Notes under the pieces: model-generated
Databases searched by the model: none
Seen by the model: only the letters and a program-made list of their open reading frames with translations
Told to the model about the DNA's origin: nothing
Made by a program: the position numbers and the translations under genes
Shown: piece by piece, positions 62,149 to 64,000 of the stretch
Numbering within the stretch: the first letter of the stretch is position 1
Layout: each line of letters starts with the position of its first letter
Assembly: GCA_038503035.1 (NCBI GenBank)
Contig: JAVSML010025154.1
Location: 620,001-684,000, forward strand
DNA: 64,000 bases
Direction of reading: 5' to 3'
Source: Crocodylus rhombifer
Taxonomy: Eukaryota > Chordata > Crocodylia > Crocodylidae

Positions 62149-62446
62149 GGCCCCTGCTACAAGTTACATTTATTACTCAGTTAACTGGTGAATCGTGCAA
62201 GGAATTTAGACCAACTACACATGCACAGTAAGACCAACTACAAATGCAAAGTAATTATCACACAATTAACTGGTTAATCACTCAATAAATTTAGACCAGC
62301 CACATGTGCGAAATAATTTATCACATGATAAAAATGACTATCCAGTTATAAAAGAGCCAACCAGCCATATAGTTAATACTTGAAAATGGGTAACAACTCT
62401 ACACCTGGTCTCTATCCAGCTTTAACCCGAACATGTAGAAGGGCCC
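62149..62446. mobile_element. MITE, second copy of the 2104-2316 family, inverted and longer
   Basis: The ends GGCCCCTGCTAC and GTAGAAGGGCCC are imperfect inverted repeats, flanked by TTA and TCA. Its reverse complement follows 2104-2316 closely but holds an extra internal segment in which tagttggtct-type units (plus strand agaccaacta) are repeated three times. There is no coding content. It lies 220 bp from the PRKCE exon donor. Confidence 0.65.
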
Positions 62447-62609
62447 TCAGACTTTTTCACAACCATACATGCTAAAACAGCTCTCATTCATGAAATAGAT
62501 CCCACACCTGTCATACTGCTGAAGTGCAAATAAATCCTTTAAGAGATACTTTAGAAACATCATGAAACAAACCTTTATGCATTTTTTTTTTTTTTAACTG
62601 TAAGAATTA

Positions 62610-62840
<231 letters not shown>

Positions 62841-62870
62841 CTACAACCAACAGAAATCTCTGGTTAGGTG
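62841..62870 (-). promoter_or_regulatory. 3' splice site region of the PRKCE exon
   Basis: Read on the minus strand, this contains a branch-point candidate CTAAC with its A at 62864, 24 nt from the exon. A T/G-rich tract and the acceptor AG at 62841-62842 follow. The pyrimidine tract is weak (ttctgttggttgt), which is typical enough for a constitutive vertebrate exon. Position and motifs are seen directly; use as a branch point is inferred. Confidence 0.75.
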
Positions 62871-64000
62871 TACAAGCACATATTATACTACACATAAATA
62901 AGCTTAAACACAGTGAGAAAATGTATGGAGAGTTGAAAATTATTCAAAGGTTGCAATGATTACTGCACTTATGTAACTATCAAACTGCCTACCATAAACA
63001 TCCGAGTACTAGAACTTTAAAAAAAATTGTACTTTGAGGCACAATATGTACATGCCTTTGTTCAGTTTAGTTAAGGATACATGTGGTAAAATTGTTGTTC
63101 ATTTAAATACCTTATGACTTGCATTCCGTGTCCTACTGCTAAGATCTAAAATAAGATGGCTGAAGCTGGACAACAGCATGAATTTGGTTCCCTTTTTTGG
63201 AAAACGCAACAACAATTTTGTCATGATATATGATCATAGGCACCACTGTGACAGTTTTAAAAGTAACTGATTTCAACTGCTTCTATTAATGGAACAAGTC
63301 TTGTTCCCTTGCAAAAGTCTTGTTCCCTTGGTTTTGGTATGACTGGGCTTGGCACAGAGCTACTCTATGGAGGCTGAGTCATCGGAGGAAAGGAAAACAG
63401 AGTTGCTTAAGAACTGAGAGCTCCCAGTGTCTATGCCAAGTCCCCCTTTATTGTGTGAGAATGGAGAATGGATCCATGTGGCAGATCACTTGCTTCAGCC
63501 CCACTTTTAAATCTCTATGGAATATGGTACTACGAAAAGAAAACTCCCAGTAGATCTGCATAGTTCCAGATACACCCAGTCCCCATCTCCACCTAACCCA
63601 CATTTTACAGTAGCACAGAAGTAGCCACTTCCATCTCCCTGCCACCTATGAATGACAGTTTTTAAGCACGCATGGTGTTTACAGCTCTTCCACCAGCTTA
63701 CTCCAAATCATTGAGAGCCAACCTTTTTGGCAGGCTTGCCACAAATTAACCCTGCACCCTCCCCAGATGCCAATCCTATTCCCTTCCCCTGCCTGATCTG
63801 CTGCCAAGCTTTCTGCTTCCTGCTCTATCTACTTCTATGTTGCTTTTCCCACCCCAGGTCTGCTGCATGCCACACACAAGCAAGCCACCTTGCTCTAAAT
63901 TACATGTCGGAGGGGGACCTGCACTCACTCTCCTGCCTGAGGGCTCTGCACACCTATGAGGGGCAGCATTCAAAGGCAAAGATCTATCCATTTGGAAATA
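62841..64000 (-). other. Intron upstream of the PRKCE exon
   Basis: The preceding exon, which should end in the glycine-rich loop (GKGSFGK), is not visible here. The sequence is AT-rich to 63300 and of mixed composition after that. It has no recognisable repeat or gene. Short open frames at 63320-63553 and 63776-63991 have no features I recognise. Confidence 0.6.

Overview
The window looks like vertebrate nuclear DNA, most likely from a crocodilian. It is mostly AT-rich, carries no dense open reading frames, and holds many CR1-type LINEs whose 3' consensus words I recognise from crocodilian and other archosaur/turtle genomes. Species assignment is inference; only a database search would fix it.

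The only conventional gene content I can support is one 174-nt internal exon on the minus strand (62667-62840). It encodes 58 residues of a protein kinase C catalytic domain, best matched from memory to PRKCE (novel PKC epsilon). It has canonical splice sites and a branch-point candidate. The next kinase exons on either side are not visible, so about 62.7 kb left of the exon and 1.2 kb right of it are read as introns of this gene.

Everything else is transposon-derived or unannotated intron. (a) CR1 LINEs: a long decayed copy at 10720-12254; two tandem minus-strand pieces at 24258-25350; a 3' piece at 41995-42397; a long near-open copy at 56420-57862; small tails at 29831, 37137 and 53142; and an older copy at 16399-18650 whose two halves are head-to-head as expected from twin priming. 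(b) A second, non-CR1 non-LTR family in two pieces (23345-24110 minus, 58650-59600 plus), the latter missing its RT core. (c) A Penelope-like element with a GIY-YIG endonuclease end and a hammerhead-like tail (60832-61995), and a small palindromic relative (33284-33495). (d) DNA transposons: hAT-type elements, one with a perfect 8-bp target duplication (31796-33188); and several MITEs with 3-bp target duplications (2104, 13141, 40950, 42498, 50728, 62149). (e) A CpG-rich 1.4-kb segment (43764-45166), possibly an LTR, containing seven 39-40-bp tandem units.

The genes do not form an operon or pathway. The annotation is a kinase exon embedded in a transposon-rich intron. I found no convincing new multi-gene system. 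The observations most worth following are the paired decayed hammerhead motifs, the 40-bp CpG array, the twin-primed CR1, and the GC-cargo DNA transposons.
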